The position numbers and the translations under genes are program-made. A stretch of DNA of 64,000 nucleotides from contig NZ_LIVV01000009.1 of assembly GCF_001905825.1 (NCBI RefSeq), positions 372,001 to 436,000 of the forward strand. The letters are read 5' to 3'. The notes beneath the pieces are model-generated. The model made no database searches. It was given only the letters and a program-made list of their open reading frames with translations, and had not been told where the DNA came from. Numbering within the stretch: the stretch's first letter is position 1; the number at the start of each line of letters is the position of its first letter. Origin of the DNA: Streptomyces sp. CB02009 (lineage in GTDB: Bacteria > Actinomycetota > Actinomycetes > Streptomycetales > Streptomycetaceae). Shown here piece after piece: positions 41,394 to 49,837 of this stretch.

Positions 41394-43367
41394 TCAGGTC
41401 CGGTCCTCGGCCGCCTTCGCGGCGTCCGCCGCCCTCGCGCGCTCGGCGGCCAGCTCCCGGGCCGAGGCGAGCCGGTACGGCACGTCGATGACGACGACGT
41501 TCTTCATGAACAGCAGCCGGGTCTTGAGCCGCAGCGCGCTCTGGTTGTGGAGCGGCTGCTCCCACCAGTGACCCACCACGTACTCGGGGATGACCACCGA
41601 GACCACCGAGTCCCCCGTCCGCTCCGGCGCCTCCCGGACGTGCCGCAGGACCGGCTGGACGATCGAGCGGTACGGGGAGCTCAGCACCCGCAGCGGTACG
41701 TCGATGCCGTGCGCCTCCCAGGTCGCGCGGAGCAGTTCCACCTCCCCCGGGTCCTCGGCGACGGTCACCGCCGTCAGCGAGGTGCCGCGCAGGGTCTTCG
41801 CGTACGACAGGGCCCGGAGGCTGGGCGCGTTCACGGAGGCCACCAGGACGAGGACGTGGTTGCCGGCGAGGACGCGGGGCCGCTCGCCGGGGCCGACGGC
41901 CACCTCGGCGGCGACGGCGTCGTAGTGCCGCCGCACCCCCTTCATCCCGGCGAAGAGCACCGGCATCGCGATCACGACGATCCAGGCGCCGTGGGTGAAC
42001 TTGGTGATCAGGACGATGACGAGGACGACCGCCGTCAGACAGGCGCCGAAGGCGTTGATCGCGAGACGGCGGTGGATGTTGTGGCGGTCGGCGGCGCCCG
42101 CGGGTGTGGCGAGTTCTCGCCGCCAGTGCTTGACCATGCCGGCCTGGGACAGGGTGAAGGAGACGAAGACGCCGATGATGTACAGCTGGATCAGGCGGGT
42201 CAGCTGCGCGTCGAAGGCGACGATGAGGACGATCGCGGCGAGCGCGAGAAGGACGATGCCGTTGGAGTAGACGAGCCGGTCGCCGCGGTGGAAGAGCTGG
42301 CGGGGCGCGTAGCGGTCGCGGCCGAGGACGGACGCGAGCATCGGGAAGCCGTTGAAGGCGGTGTTGGCCGCCAGGATCAGGACACCCGCGGTGACGGCCT
42401 GGAGCGCGTAGAAGAGGACGTGCCAGTCGCCGAAGGTGGCCCGTCCGATCTGCGCCAGCGCGGTGGACGTCGGCGTGCCGGGCGGGAGCCCGAGCTCGGT
42501 GGGGTCCTCGGCGACGTGCACCTCGTAGACCATCGCGAGCACGGTGATCCCGAAGAACATGGTCACGGACAGCCCGCCCATGATCGCCAGCGTCATCGCC
42601 GCGTTGCGGCTCTTGGGCTTGGCGAACGCCGGGACCCCGTTGCTGACGGCCTCGACACCGGTCAGCGCGGTGCAGCCGGAGGCGAAGGCGCGCAGCGCGA
42701 GCAGCACGAGCGCGATCCCCGAGTAGGTGGAGACCGCCTCGACCGGCAGGTCGGCGGACTCGGCCCGGATCGTCGCACCGGTCGCCATCCGTACCGCCGC
42801 CACCGCGAACATCAGATAGATCACCGCGATGAAGGCGTACGTCGGGAGGGCGAACCAGCGCCCCGACTCCCGCACCCCGCGCAGGTTCAGCCAGGCCAGC
42901 ACGGCCACGAAGAACACCGACAGGGCCACGGCGTGCCCGTCGAGCGAGGGGACGGCCGAGGTGATGGCGGCGACCCCGGAGACGACGGAGACGGCGACGG
43001 TCATCACGTAGTCGATCAGCAGCGCGGACGCGGCAGTGAGCGCGGCGGTCTGCCCGAGGTTCTCGGCGGAGACGACATAGGCCCCGCCGCCGCCCGGATA
43101 GGCGTAGCAGGTCTGCCGGTACGAGGCGACGACGACCAGGAGCAGGATCACGATGCCGACCGCCGCGTACCAGGCCAGATGGAGCACGGCGAGGCCGCCC
43201 AGGGCCAGGATCAGCAGGATCTCCTCGGTGGCGTACGCGACCGAGGAGAGCGGGTCGCTGCAGAAGATCGGCAGGGCGACCCGCTTCGGCAGCAGGGTCT
43301 CCCCGAGCCGGCCACTGTCCAACGGACGACCTACGAGCAGGCGTTTCGCCGCACTTCCAGCTCTCAT
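41394..43367 (-). CDS. APC-family amino acid permease with cytosolic C-terminal domain
   Basis: 657 aa from ATG at 43367. An APC core of about 12 helices begins FCSDPLSSVAYATEEILLIL and includes YPGGGGAYVVSAENLG and FNGFPMLASVLGRDR. From about 480 the protein becomes soluble (VLAGNHVLVLVASVNAPSLR..., VVIPEYVVGHWWEQPLHN), resembling a USP-like regulatory tail found in long actinobacterial permeases. Probable amino acid or potassium/amine uptake. The start lacks a Shine-Dalgarno site, but TAACTT eight bases before it suits leaderless expression. Divergent from the MerR gene. Confidence 0.85.
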   Translation of the reverse strand: MRAGSAAKRLLVGRPLDSGRLGETLLPKRVALPIFCSDPLSSVAYATEEILLILALGGLAVLHLAWYAAVGIVILLLVVVASYRQTCYAYPGGGGAYVVSAENLGQTAALTAASALLIDYVMTVAVSVVSGVAAITSAVPSLDGHAVALSVFFVAVLAWLNLRGVRESGRWFALPTYAFIAVIYLMFAVAAVRMATGATIRAESADLPVEAVSTYSGIALVLLALRAFASGCTALTGVEAVSNGVPAFAKPKSRNAAMTLAIMGGLSVTMFFGITVLAMVYEVHVAEDPTELGLPPGTPTSTALAQIGRATFGDWHVLFYALQAVTAGVLILAANTAFNGFPMLASVLGRDRYAPRQLFHRGDRLVYSNGIVLLALAAIVLIVAFDAQLTRLIQLYIIGVFVSFTLSQAGMVKHWRRELATPAGAADRHNIHRRLAINAFGACLTAVVLVIVLITKFTHGAWIVVIAMPVLFAGMKGVRRHYDAVAAEVAVGPGERPRVLAGNHVLVLVASVNAPSLRALSYAKTLRGTSLTAVTVAEDPGEVELLRATWEAHGIDVPLRVLSSPYRSIVQPVLRHVREAPERTGDSVVSVVIPEYVVGHWWEQPLHNQSALRLKTRLLFMKNVVVIDVPYRLASARELAAERARAADAAKAAEDRT

Positions 43368-43468
43368 AAGTGCTGAAGTTAGGACGAATGGTATGTAATG
43401 CGCGGACGCCGCGCCCTGTGGGGACCCGTACGCCCGGTGGGAACCCCGTCCGAGGAAGGACCTGACGC

Positions 43469-43912
43469 GTGAGCGGAGTACGAGGAATGCGGATCGCCGG
43501 CGAGCCCATGCAGATCGGCGAGGTCGCGGCACGGACCGAACTGTCCCTGCGCACGATCCGGCAGTACGAGGACAACGGCCTGGTCGTCCCGTCCGCCGCC
43601 TCGCCCGGCGGGTTCCCGCTCTACACGGACGCGGACGTGTCCCGGCTGATGGTCGTCCGCCGCATGAAGCCGCTCGGCTTCACCCTCGACGAGACCCGCG
43701 AACTCCTCAGGGCCGTGGACCTGCTGGCGGCCGAGCGCCCGGGCACGGACACCGAGCTCGACCCGGACGAGCGGGCCGCGCTGGTGGCCCGCGTCCGCGG
43801 CTACGAGCAGGCCGCCGCGGAACGGGTCGCCGAACTGCGGGCCCAGCTCTCCCGCGCCGAGGAGTTCGCCGACTCCCTCCGCCGGACCCGCCTCACGGCG
43901 GCTCCGGCCTGA
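43469..43912 (+). CDS. MerR-family transcriptional regulator
   Basis: 147 aa from GTG with GAAGGA seven bases upstream. The winged HTH is MQIGEVAARTELSLRTIRQY plus EDNGLVVPS (residues about 14-42), and the dimer coil ends near RVRGYEQAAAERVAELRAQL. There is no Cys-based metal site, so it probably senses an organic molecule. Being divergent to the APC permease over a 101-bp gap, it may control that gene. The first 13 residues upstream of the HTH are a non-conserved extension. Confidence 0.87.
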   Translation: MSGVRGMRIAGEPMQIGEVAARTELSLRTIRQYEDNGLVVPSAASPGGFPLYTDADVSRLMVVRRMKPLGFTLDETRELLRAVDLLAAERPGTDTELDPDERAALVARVRGYEQAAAERVAELRAQLSRAEEFADSLRRTRLTAAPA

Positions 43913-43993
43913 GGGCGGGGCGGGCCCGGGCATGCAGCCCGCGCCGCCCGCGCGCCCGACCGGACGCCGACCGGCCCGCGGACGCTCCCCGGC

Positions 43994-44854
43994 TCAGTCC
44001 GCGAGCGCTCCGGCCACCGCGCGGAAGAAGCGCGCGTACGCCGCCGGGCTGGGCGGGGTCTCCGGGTTCCACGGCGTGAACCGGACGCCCGACAGGGCCC
44101 CGTCCGGCGCCGTGGCGTGCGCCCTGCTGTCGAAGAGGACCAGATCGGGCCGGAGCTCCGCGGCCCGGCCCCAGTCGCCGGTGAGCCAGTTGGCGCCGGG
44201 CCCCGGGCCCGGATCGACGAGCCGGACGCCGAGCTCGGCGAGCCTGGCCAGTTCCGGCCAGGCGAGCGGCCGGGCGAGGTGCACCTGGTCGGGGCCGGCC
44301 CCGGAGAGGGCGAGCACCCCGAGCCCGGTCCGCGCGGCCACCGCCCGGAGCTCGTCCTCGGCGGCCCGGAGATCGGCCGGGGAACCCCCGTCGGCCGTCC
44401 CGTCGGCCGTCCCGTCGACCGGCGCCGCCCCCAGACTCGCCGCCAGCGCGCCGAACCGGTCGAGGATGGCCGGCAGGCTGAGCTCGTTGCCGACGGAGAG
44501 CGCGACGAGCGGCACCCCGAGCCGTTCGGCGACGGCCTCGTCGAGTGCGTAGGGGCTCTTCCCGTCGTACGTCACGTCGACGATCACGTCCGGCCGCAGC
44601 TCCCGCAGCAGCCCCTCGTCCAGGACGCGGCCCGGCCCGAGGTAGGTCACCGCGGCCGCCGTCAGCCCGCCCTCCTTCGCCGGGTCGAGAACCTCCCCGT
44701 CGTGCCCGGAGCCGTACACCGCGACCGGCGTCACGCCCAGGTCGCACAGGGCCGACCCGGCCCGCACGTACGCGACCACCCGCCGCGGTACGCGGGCCGC
44801 CCCCAGCTCCGTACCTCTGTCGTCCGTGAATCCCCATGCCTGCGTCCCGGACAT
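43994..44854 (-). CDS. Periplasmic-binding-fold (FecB/TroA-like) protein without signal peptide
   Basis: 286 aa from ATG at 44854, with GGGAGGGAG seven bases upstream. The fold is of the iron-siderophore/cobalamin-binding type: VPRRVVAYVRAGSALCDLGV, GRVLDEGLLRELRPDVIVDV and the C-terminal ELRPDLVLFDSRAHAT. However it lacks a signal peptide and lipobox and begins MSGTQAWGFTDD, so it appears cytoplasmic. No transporter genes are near. An internal TADGTADGG stretch is a short codon repeat. Function unknown; it may be a cytoplasmic siderophore binder or reductase relative. Confidence 0.68.
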   Translation of the reverse strand: MSGTQAWGFTDDRGTELGAARVPRRVVAYVRAGSALCDLGVTPVAVYGSGHDGEVLDPAKEGGLTAAAVTYLGPGRVLDEGLLRELRPDVIVDVTYDGKSPYALDEAVAERLGVPLVALSVGNELSLPAILDRFGALAASLGAAPVDGTADGTADGGSPADLRAAEDELRAVAARTGLGVLALSGAGPDQVHLARPLAWPELARLAELGVRLVDPGPGPGANWLTGDWGRAAELRPDLVLFDSRAHATAPDGALSGVRFTPWNPETPPSPAAYARFFRAVAGALAD

Positions 44855-45118
44855 ACGGCTGCTCCCTCCCCGGCCGGACATGTGCCTCTTCCGAGCACCT
44901 TGGAGCGGTTCCGCGGCCCGCACAAGAGGGCCTGCCCGCCGCGCGGGCCACCGGGCGGCCGGGTCCGAGACCAAGGTCCCGGACCCCCTGCCGAAAGTCC
45001 CCCAGGGTGGTGTTAACTGAACAGGTCGGGAGGAAGCAGTAGAAACAGTCGGGTCCTCGCCTCCCGCGCCCCCTGCCGGGGCGCGGTGTCGGGCGGCCCT
45101 CACGCCCTGGAGTGAGTC

Positions 45119-45361
45119 ATGTCCTTCCCCGGCCAGTTCTCCGACCCCCGTGTGATCACGCTCTTCGGCCTGCTCGCCGTCTCGACGGTGGTGTGGCTCT
45201 CGCTCGGCCTGCGGGCCCGCGCCCGGCGCGACAAGGCGCGCACCCCGCTGGAGCGGGTCTGGCATCCGCAGGAGTCGATACCGCTGACGCCCGCGGAGGA
45301 GCACGCCTTCGGCCAGGTCGTCTCGCGGCTCTCCCCGGGGTCGGCGGGCCGTCTGCGCTGA
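45119..45361 (+). CDS. Small single-TM protein, 80 aa
   Basis: ATG with GGAG six bases upstream. One helix spans about residues 12-30 (ITLFGLLAVSTVVWLSLGL), then a basic stretch RARARRDKARTP and a soluble end. No family recognised. The 264-bp region before it (44855-45118) separates it from the FecB-like gene; I see possible promoters but no other gene or riboswitch. Confidence 0.65.
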   Translation: MSFPGQFSDPRVITLFGLLAVSTVVWLSLGLRARARRDKARTPLERVWHPQESIPLTPAEEHAFGQVVSRLSPGSAGRLR

Positions 45362-45377
45362 GCGTCGCGGACCGGCC

Positions 45378-45980
45378 TCAGGCCTCCCAGGCGCGCGGAT
45401 CGCGGCCGGTCGTCGCGAGCAGCCGCTCGAAGGCGGTGGTGTCGCCGGGCAGCTCGACGGCCTCCCCGAAGACGCCCATCTTCCGGGCCATGGGCGCCAT
45501 CCGCTCCACCTCGTCGACGAGCCCGTCGACCACGCCCGGGTCGGGGGTGAAGCTCCGCCCGGTGGCGCGGGCCAGGTCCCAGATGTGCACGGTGAGGTCG
45601 AGCAGCACCATGGACCCGACGGTCCGCGCCGGCATGGCCATGCCTCCGGTGGTGCCCTCCTCGGCCCCGGGCGCCGACCAGGCCTCGACGAGCTTCCCGG
45701 TCTCCGCCTCGAAGCGGTCCCGCCAGTCGGCGTCGGCGAGCCAGTCCGTGGTCGCGGAGAGGTCGGCGGACTGCTTGGCGGCGAGCGCCTGGAAGTGGAC
45801 GACGACGCCGAGAAGGTGGTTCAGCAGGGCGCGCACGTCGTACTCGGCGCAGGGCGTGGGCGCGCCGAGCGAGTCGTCGGCGATGCCCCTGACCAGGGGT
45901 GTCGCCTGCGCGGCGGCGCTACGGAGCAGGTCACCGATGCGGGGCGGGGCACCGGTACGGAGCGGGTCCTCGTTCGTCAT
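45378..45980 (-). CDS. TIGR03086-type DinB/maleylpyruvate isomerase-like protein
   Basis: 200 aa. The metal-binding helical-bundle pattern is visible: DLLRSAAAQATPLVRGIADDS, PTPCAEYDVRALLNHLLGVV with the metal His, and VLLDLTVHIWDLARATG with the second His. These proteins bind zinc/nickel-like metals and may use mycothiol; the substrate is unknown. TAACGT seven bases before the ATG indicates a leaderless start. Convergent with the small membrane protein gene, 16 bases apart. Confidence 0.82.
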   Translation of the reverse strand: MTNEDPLRTGAPPRIGDLLRSAAAQATPLVRGIADDSLGAPTPCAEYDVRALLNHLLGVVVHFQALAAKQSADLSATTDWLADADWRDRFEAETGKLVEAWSAPGAEEGTTGGMAMPARTVGSMVLLDLTVHIWDLARATGRSFTPDPGVVDGLVDEVERMAPMARKMGVFGEAVELPGDTTAFERLLATTGRDPRAWEA

Positions 45981-46060
45981 GGGAGCGACGTTAGGAGAGG
46001 CTGCCCGGCCCCGTCTTGAAGAAACACGCCAGGGCGGGATTCCGCACCTAGCATCGGAGC

Positions 46061-47029
46061 ATGTCGGACCCCGCTCCCCGCAAGGACACCCGCGGCATCG
46101 TCGACCCCGCCGAACTGCTCTCCCGCGTCCGCTTCCGCCGCCACACCCCGGCGCCGGAGCTGCGGCCCTATCTGGAGCACTACTGGCTGATCGACTGGGA
46201 GCTGCCGGAGCCGTACGCGAGCCATGTCGTCCCGCACCCGTCGATGAACATCGTCTTCCAGCGGTACGGGGCCCTCGGCGCCCCGGCCGCGGACGCGCGC
46301 GCGTCCGCCGAGGTCTCCGGGATCGGGCTCGGCCTGTTCACCCAGAAGCTGACGGAGGCGGGCCGGGTCTGCGGGATCCAGTTCCGCCCCGGCGGCTTCC
46401 GCCCCTTCGCGCCCGCGTGGCCCGTGTCGGCCTGGACGGGCCGCCGGGTCCCGCTGGCGGAGGTCTTTCCTGACGCGGGCACGGGCACGGGCGCGGGCAC
46501 GGGCGCGGGTGCCGGCGCAGGCACGGGTGCGGATGCCGGTGCCGGCGCGGGTGCGGATGCCGACGCGGCGGAGGCGGGCCACCCGGCCACGGACCCCGGC
46601 CTCCTGTCCGCCGTCCTCTCCCCCGACACCGACCACGCGCGCGTGGCGGCGCTCGACGCCTTCCTGCTCGCCCACGGCCCCGCGCCCGATCCGGACGCCG
46701 ACCGGGCCATGGAGCTGGTGGACCTGGTCCGAGGGGACCGCACGATCCGCAAGGTGGCCCAACTGGTCGCGGCGTCCGGCCTGTCGGCGCGCTCGCTGCA
46801 GCGCCTGTTCGCGCGCCATGTCGGCGTCGGCCCGAAGTGGGTGATCCTGCGCTACCGCATCCACGAGGCCCTGGAGCGCGCCGAGGCCGCGGACCCGGCG
46901 GGCGGTCCGGACTGGGCGGCCCTGGCGGTGGAGCTGGGCTACAGCGACCAGGCCCATCTCGTACGGGAGTTCACGGCGACGATCGGGGTGCCGCCGACGG
47001 CGTACGCCCGGGGAGTGTCAGTGCCCTGA
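46061..47029 (+). CDS. AraC-family regulator (DUF6597-type N-domain) with Gly/Ala linker repeat
   Basis: 322 aa. The N-domain (RFRRHTPAPELRPYLEHYW..., VVPHPSMNIVFQRYG, GIQFRPGGFRPFAPAW) fits regulators with a DUF6597-like sensor. Residues about 139-168 are a run of Gly-Thr, Gly-Ala and Asp-Ala dipeptides from tandem GC-rich repeats, inserted before the HTH region (IRKVAQLVAASGLSARSLQRL; GYSDQAHLVREF). The start has TAGCAT six bases upstream (leaderless) and also GGAG. A GNAT gene follows after 14 bases, likely co-transcribed. Confidence 0.85.
   Translation: MSDPAPRKDTRGIVDPAELLSRVRFRRHTPAPELRPYLEHYWLIDWELPEPYASHVVPHPSMNIVFQRYGALGAPAADARASAEVSGIGLGLFTQKLTEAGRVCGIQFRPGGFRPFAPAWPVSAWTGRRVPLAEVFPDAGTGTGAGTGAGAGAGTGADAGAGAGADADAAEAGHPATDPGLLSAVLSPDTDHARVAALDAFLLAHGPAPDPDADRAMELVDLVRGDRTIRKVAQLVAASGLSARSLQRLFARHVGVGPKWVILRYRIHEALERAEAADPAGGPDWAALAVELGYSDQAHLVREFTATIGVPPTAYARGVSVP
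46475..46566 (+). repeat. GC-rich dipeptide repeat within the AraC regulator gene
   Basis: A run of GGCACG, GGCGCG and GGTGCC type hexamers encoding Gly-Thr, Gly-Ala and Asp-Ala. It lies in frame between the sensor and HTH domains. Slippage could change linker length. Confidence 0.75.
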
Positions 47030-47043
47030 CCTACCGTACGGAG

Positions 47044-47583
47044 ATGGACACCGACACCCCCTCGCCCGTGCGGCTCGAACCCTGGTCGGAGGCCGACGCC
47101 GGCCTGCTGCGCGCGCTGAACGCACCGGAGTTGATGGATCACCTCGGAGGGCCGGAGACGGAGGAGCAGCTCGTCCGGCGCCACCGGCGGTACGTGGAGC
47201 TGAGCGCCGACGAGCCGGGCGCGGGGCGCATGTACCGGATCGTGCTGCTGCCGGAGGAGGCCGTGGCCGGCAGCATCGGCTTCTGGGTGCGGACCGACGA
47301 CGGCGAGCCGGTGTACGAGACCGGGTGGGCCGTGCTGCCGGGCTTCCAGGGCCGGGGCGTGGCGAGCGCCGCCACGCGCGCGGTGGCCGCGGAGGCCCGG
47401 GCCGCGGGCCTCCACCGCTTCCTCCACGCGTTCCCCTCGACGGAGAACGCCGCGTCGAACGCGGTGTGCCGCAAGGCCGGGTTCGAGCTGCTCGGCGAGC
47501 GGGACTTCGAGTACCCGCCGGGGCACCCGATGCGCTGCAACGACTGGCGTCTCGACCTGGAGGAGCGGGCCGGGGACGCCTAG
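47044..47583 (+). CDS. GNAT-family N-acetyltransferase (RimJ/RimL type)
   Basis: 179 aa. Motif A is VLPGFQGRGVASAATRAVAAE (within about 100-120); the C-terminus NAASNAVCRKAGFELLGERD is characteristic of the RimJ/RimL group. TACCGT (47032-47037) plus six bases before the ATG suggest a leaderless internal promoter, while the 14-base gap to the AraC gene allows co-transcription. Stop codon shares the CCTAGG palindrome with the convergent GNAT gene. Substrate unknown. Confidence 0.85.
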   Translation: MDTDTPSPVRLEPWSEADAGLLRALNAPELMDHLGGPETEEQLVRRHRRYVELSADEPGAGRMYRIVLLPEEAVAGSIGFWVRTDDGEPVYETGWAVLPGFQGRGVASAATRAVAAEARAAGLHRFLHAFPSTENAASNAVCRKAGFELLGERDFEYPPGHPMRCNDWRLDLEERAGDA

Positions 47584-48029
47584 GAGGCGTCGTCCGGTGC
47601 GGCGAGCGACCGGGCGAAGTGGAAGGCCACGATGTCGAAGCGCTCGCGCAGGTAGAAGCGGTGGGCTCCGGTGCGGTGGGTGCCGGAGTCCAGGGTGAAC
47701 TCGTGGCAGCCGGCCGCGCGCGCGTGGCCCTCCAGATGGGCGACGAGCGCGTGGCCGACCCCGGTGGAGCGGGTGGCGGCGGCGGTCACGAGGTCGTCGA
47801 CGTAGAGACTCCGCAGGGTGCTGGTGTTGACGACGATCCGCCAGCCGGCCGCGCCGACGCAGCGGCCCTCGTCGCTGTAGGCGGCGCTGAAGCGCAGTCC
47901 CTGGGCATGCCCGGTCCCGTACACCTCGCGGAAGAGCTCCGGGGTGAGGTGGGGGCGGAGTTCGCGGAGGACGGGCAGGAGGTCGTTCTCCAGCCGGGGA
48001 TCGCCGGGCTCGAGGTCGATGATCTTCAT
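47580..48029 (-). CDS. GNAT-family N-acetyltransferase
   Basis: 149 aa. LYVDDLVTAAATRSTGVGHALVAHLEGHARAAG carries the acetyl-CoA motif (R/S-T-G-V-G-H-A), with FYLRERFDIVAFHF at the end. Small single-domain type. TACCGT six bases before the ATG points to a leaderless transcript. It overlaps the stop of the plus-strand GNAT by four bases; no operon with other genes. Confidence 0.82.
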   Translation of the reverse strand: MKIIDLEPGDPRLENDLLPVLRELRPHLTPELFREVYGTGHAQGLRFSAAYSDEGRCVGAAGWRIVVNTSTLRSLYVDDLVTAAATRSTGVGHALVAHLEGHARAAGCHEFTLDSGTHRTGAHRFYLRERFDIVAFHFARSLAAPDDAS

Positions 48030-48059
48030 GCCGGGACGGTACCTCAGGTCTTCTCCGGG

Positions 48060-48106
48060 TTGACGGACACGGCAGGAGGCTGGATATTTATCTGCGTGAC
48101 GCAGAT
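48060..48106 (+). promoter_or_regulatory. Promoter and MarR-type operator of the NmrA-like gene
   Basis: TTGACG (48060-48065), 17-bp spacer and GATATT (48083-48088) form a promoter. The perfect palindrome ATCTGCGT-G-ACGCAGAT (48090-48106) covers the expected start point. The same element, TCTGCGTCATGCAGA, lies at the start codon of the MarR gene at 50322, so that protein is the likely repressor. Confidence 0.65.
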
Positions 48107-48150
48107 GATGCGCCACGAAGGAAACAGTCGCCTCTCCGGAAGGACCCCTC

Positions 48151-49002
48151 ATGACCGTTCTCGTCACCGGCAGCCGCGGCCGCGTCGCCTCCACCCTGCT
48201 CGGCCTCCTCGACGCCGCCGGACTCAAGGCGAGAGCCGCATCCAAGAACCCCGCGGACCTCTCCCCACCGCCCGGGGTCGACACCGTGCGCTGCGATCTC
48301 ACCGACCCGGCCACCTTCGACACCGCCCTGACCGGCGTCGACTCCGTCTTCCTGTACGCCGAGGCCGGCCATGCCGGGACCTTCGCCGAGCGGGCCCGCG
48401 CCGCCGGCGTCGAGCACGTCGTCCTGCTCTCCTCCAGCTCCGTCCTCGCCCCGGACGCCGCCGACAACCCGATCGCCGCCTCCCACCTCGCCGCCGAGCG
48501 CGCCCTCTCCGCCGCCGCGGACGCCGGGTTCTTCGAGGCGACCCACCTCCAGCCGGGCGCCTTCGCCACCAACGCCCTGCAGTGGGCCCGGCCCCTCCGG
48601 GACGGACGGGGACCCGCACTGCCCCACCCGCACTCCCACGGCGACCCGATCCATGAGCGCGATGTCGCCGAGGCGGCCTTCGCGGCCCTCACCGAGCCCC
48701 GGCTGCGCGGCTCCTCGTACCTCCTGACGGGCCCCGAGTCGCTGACCTTCGTCGAGCAGCTGGCGGTGCTCGCCGAGGTGACCGGGCGGCCCGCGCCGCA
48801 CACCGTCGTGACTCCCGAGGAGTGGAAGGCGTCGGTCACCGGCTTCATGCCGGAGCCCTTCGCCGACGCCCTGCTCTCCTACTGGGCCGCCCACGACGGC
48901 CGGCCGACGCCGCTGACCCGCACGGTCGAGGAACTGACCGGTCACCCGGCCCGCACCTTCGCCGCCTGGGCCGCCGACCACGAGGAGGACTTCCGCCCCT
49001 GA
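48151..49002 (+). CDS. NmrA-like NAD(P)-binding protein (atypical SDR)
   Basis: 283 aa. The N-terminus MTVLVTGSRGRVASTLLGLL is the Rossmann dinucleotide motif (GxxGxxG-like), followed by FLYAEAGHAGTFAERARAAGVEHVV split, and LQPGAFATNALQWA as in NmrA/QOR2-type proteins. Such proteins sense redox ratio or reduce quinones. GGAAGGA lies about seven bases upstream of the ATG. A 17-bp palindrome shared with the MarR gene overlaps the transcription start, arguing for MarR control, as in quinone- or antibiotic-responsive systems. Confidence 0.83.
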   Translation: MTVLVTGSRGRVASTLLGLLDAAGLKARAASKNPADLSPPPGVDTVRCDLTDPATFDTALTGVDSVFLYAEAGHAGTFAERARAAGVEHVVLLSSSSVLAPDAADNPIAASHLAAERALSAAADAGFFEATHLQPGAFATNALQWARPLRDGRGPALPHPHSHGDPIHERDVAEAAFAALTEPRLRGSSYLLTGPESLTFVEQLAVLAEVTGRPAPHTVVTPEEWKASVTGFMPEPFADALLSYWAAHDGRPTPLTRTVEELTGHPARTFAAWAADHEEDFRP

Positions 49003-49052
49003 CCCGCCGAATTCCCTGGCCGCCCGTCCCGCCCCGATGCGATCCTGTCCCC

Positions 49053-49796
49053 GTGAACGGACCGGAGATCCACATCAGCTTCGCCCCCGACCTGGGGCTC
49101 TTCGTCTCGGCCGACCGCCGCGCGGGCCGCACGCCCGTGACCACCGACGGCGCCTCCTCGCTCGGCCACGTCGTGGAGTCCCTCGGCGTACCGCTCACCG
49201 AGGCCGGCCGGCTGCTGGTCGACGGACGGCCCGTCGACGTCTCCTACGTCGCCGCGGCGGGCGAGACCGTCGAGGTGGAGAGCGTCGCCCGCCCGCAGCC
49301 GGTGCGCCCCGGCGCACCCCTCCGGTTCCTGCTCGACGTGCACCTCGGCACGCTGGCCCGGCGGCTTCGGCTGCTCGGGGTGGACGCGGCGTACGAGAGC
49401 GAGGACATCGGCGACCCCGCCCTGGCCGCGCTGTCCGCGCGCGAGCGGCGCGTCATGCTCTCGCGCGACCGCGGCCTGCTCCGCCGCCGCGAACTGTGGG
49501 CGGGGGCCTACATCTACAGTGACCGCCCGGACGACCAGCTCCGCGACGTCCTGGAGCGCTTCGCGCCGCCGCTCACGCCCTGGACGCGCTGCACGGCGTG
49601 CAACGGGCGGCTGAGCGACGCCGACAAGGACGCGGTGCGCCAGCGCCTGGAGCAGGGCACGGAGAAGTCGTACGACGTGTTCGCCGAGTGCGTGGAGTGC
49701 GGCCGGGTCTACTGGCGCGGCGCCCACCACGCCCGGCTGGAGGCGATCGTCTCGGACGCGGTACGCGAGTTCGGCGGCGCCACGACGGCCGGCTGA
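49053..49796 (+). CDS. Mut7-C RNase domain protein with ubiquitin-like N-domain
   Basis: 247 aa from GTG. Residues 1-85 form a ubiquitin/MoaD-like domain (ISFAPDLGLFVSA; GVPLTEAGRLLVDGRPVDVSY), followed by the Mut7-C PIN-like domain (RFLLDVHLGTLARRLRLLGVD, LSRDRGLLRRRELW) and a zinc ribbon from CTACNGR and CVECGR. Mut7-C proteins are presumed RNases; activity is not proven. The start is probably leaderless (GATCCT, six bases, GTG). It lies 50 bases after the NmrA-like gene. Confidence 0.87.
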   Translation: MNGPEIHISFAPDLGLFVSADRRAGRTPVTTDGASSLGHVVESLGVPLTEAGRLLVDGRPVDVSYVAAAGETVEVESVARPQPVRPGAPLRFLLDVHLGTLARRLRLLGVDAAYESEDIGDPALAALSARERRVMLSRDRGLLRRRELWAGAYIYSDRPDDQLRDVLERFAPPLTPWTRCTACNGRLSDADKDAVRQRLEQGTEKSYDVFAECVECGRVYWRGAHHARLEAIVSDAVREFGGATTAG

Positions 49797-49813
49797 GCCG
49801 CTCCGGCGCCGCC

Positions 49814-49837
49814 ACCGCGCCGGCCGCCCGGCGCGGT
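49814..49837. terminator. Bidirectional hairpin terminator
   Basis: ACCGCGCCGG (49814-49823), loop CCGC, CCGGCGCGGT (49828-49837): perfect 10-bp stem between the convergent Mut7-C and MarR genes, touching the MarR stop codon. Confidence 0.7.

Noticed and set aside
41277..43376. 699-codon plus-strand frame opposite the APC permease
   Set aside because: Mirror frame of clear transmembrane coding sequence; extremely Asp/Gly/Arg-rich and motif-free.
44855..45118. Cobalamin riboswitch or iron box before the FecB-like gene
   Set aside because: I looked for a B12-box-like GCCACTG and for an IdeR-type palindrome and found neither.
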